Of a DNA stretch of 64,000 nt, positions 63,751 through 64,000 are shown piece by piece. How positions within the stretch are numbered: position 1 is the stretch's first letter; each line of letters begins with the position of its first letter. The notes under the pieces were generated by a model, which was not told the DNA's origin, searched no databases, and worked only from the letters and a program-made list of their open reading frames with translations. The position numbers and the translations under genes are program-made. Source of the stretch: Lachnospiraceae bacterium (GTDB taxonomy: Bacteria > Bacillota > Clostridia > Lachnospirales > Lachnospiraceae); NCBI GenBank assembly GCA_910576125.1, contig CAJTHM010000002.1, positions 124,001 through 188,000 of the forward strand. The letters run 5' to 3'.

Positions 63751-64000
63751 ATGGAGAAGCAACGGATACTGGTTGTTGATGACGAAGAGATAAATCGTCT
63801 GATACTCATGGAGATGTTTCAGGACAGTCTGGACGAGTACGAGCTGCTGGAGGCGGGGAATGGCCGTGAGGCAGTGGAACAGATTGAGAGGAACCAAAAT
63901 ATCGTACTGATTCTGCTGGATGTGGTCATGCCCATCATGGACGGATTCAAGGTGCTGGAGTATATGCAGGAGCATGAGCTGCTGGAAGCCATCCCTGTGA
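63751..64000 (+). CDS. Response regulator receiver protein (3' partial)
   Basis: Cut by the window edge after 83 residues. The visible part is a receiver domain start: ILVVDDEEINR with the acidic pair, and ILLDVVMPIMDGFKVL with the phospho-acceptor Asp near residue 57. The EINR form after the acidic pair is common in receivers of hybrid kinases and of cyclic-di-GMP regulators. The output domain is unknown. It is transcribed away from the PocR-GGDEF gene from its own promoter. Confidence 0.88.
   Translation, partial: MEKQRILVVDDEEINRLILMEMFQDSLDEYELLEAGNGREAVEQIERNQNIVLILLDVVMPIMDGFKVLEYMQEHELLEAIPV

Noticed and set aside
1..64000. CRISPR arrays, insertion sequences, phage or integrase genes, tRNA and rRNA
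   Set aside because: I looked for regular repeats, transposase or integrase motifs and structural RNA signatures and saw none. A covariance-model search would be decisive for small RNAs.

Overview
The window reads like chromosomal DNA of a Gram-positive gut anaerobe of the Lachnospiraceae type (order Clostridiales/Eubacteriales). This is inferred from gene content: LplB/LplC-type sugar importers without their own ATPase, YesM/YesN-like two-component pairs, GH25 lysozymes with Big_2 domains, an LCP-family ligase, strong GGAGG ribosome sites and moderately high GC. No rRNA, tRNA, transposase, phage gene or CRISPR array was seen. Almost every gene is on the + strand.

Positions 1-28.7 kb are a cell-surface polysaccharide region. 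It holds two secreted GH25 muramidases, a GT39-like membrane glycosyltransferase, three of the four dTDP-L-rhamnose genes (rfbB, rfbA, rfbC; rfbD is not here), a Wzm/Wzt-type ABC exporter whose ATPase carries a C-terminal Wzt substrate domain, a WbdD-like methyltransferase-kinase, several GT2 glycosyltransferases, a phosphoglucomutase, a WcaJ-type phosphoglycosyl transferase, an LCP ligase and an HtrA protease. The most interesting reading is a rhamnose-containing wall polysaccharide whose chain end is capped by the methyltransferase-kinase and read by the Wzt C-terminal domain, a logic known from Gram-negative O9a-type O-antigens. A large hybrid sensor kinase sits in the middle.

Positions 28.8-33.2 kb are a decayed carbohydrate-use operon. 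It keeps a good promoter but holds a truncated sensor kinase, a scrap of an LplB permease, an LplC permease with one TGA, and a GH106-like glycosidase split by a frameshift. A long-form ClpX follows (33.4-34.9 kb).

Positions 35.1-48.3 kb are an apparently intact amino-sugar or muropeptide island: an M55 D-aminopeptidase, two permeases and a solute-binding lipoprotein, an AraC-type response regulator with its YesM-like kinase, three Gfo/Idh/MocA proteins, a NagB-like deaminase and a NagA-like deacetylase. It ends in a glycyl-radical-enzyme remnant and a strong terminator. The M55 gene and the importer share a 27-bp upstream motif, which suggests one regulon.

Positions 48.4-57.9 kb hold a heavy-metal efflux unit (separate HMA protein plus P1B ATPase behind an ArsR/SmtB-like operator), two membrane proteins of unknown role, a histidine phosphatase, a PadR regulator with a NatAB-like ABC system, and a URO-D-family protein with methyltransferase-type zinc ligands. 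Positions 58.1-61.9 kb are a second complete LplABC-type importer. The window ends with a minus-strand PocR-GGDEF-HD-GYP signalling protein and the start of a response regulator cut by the window edge.
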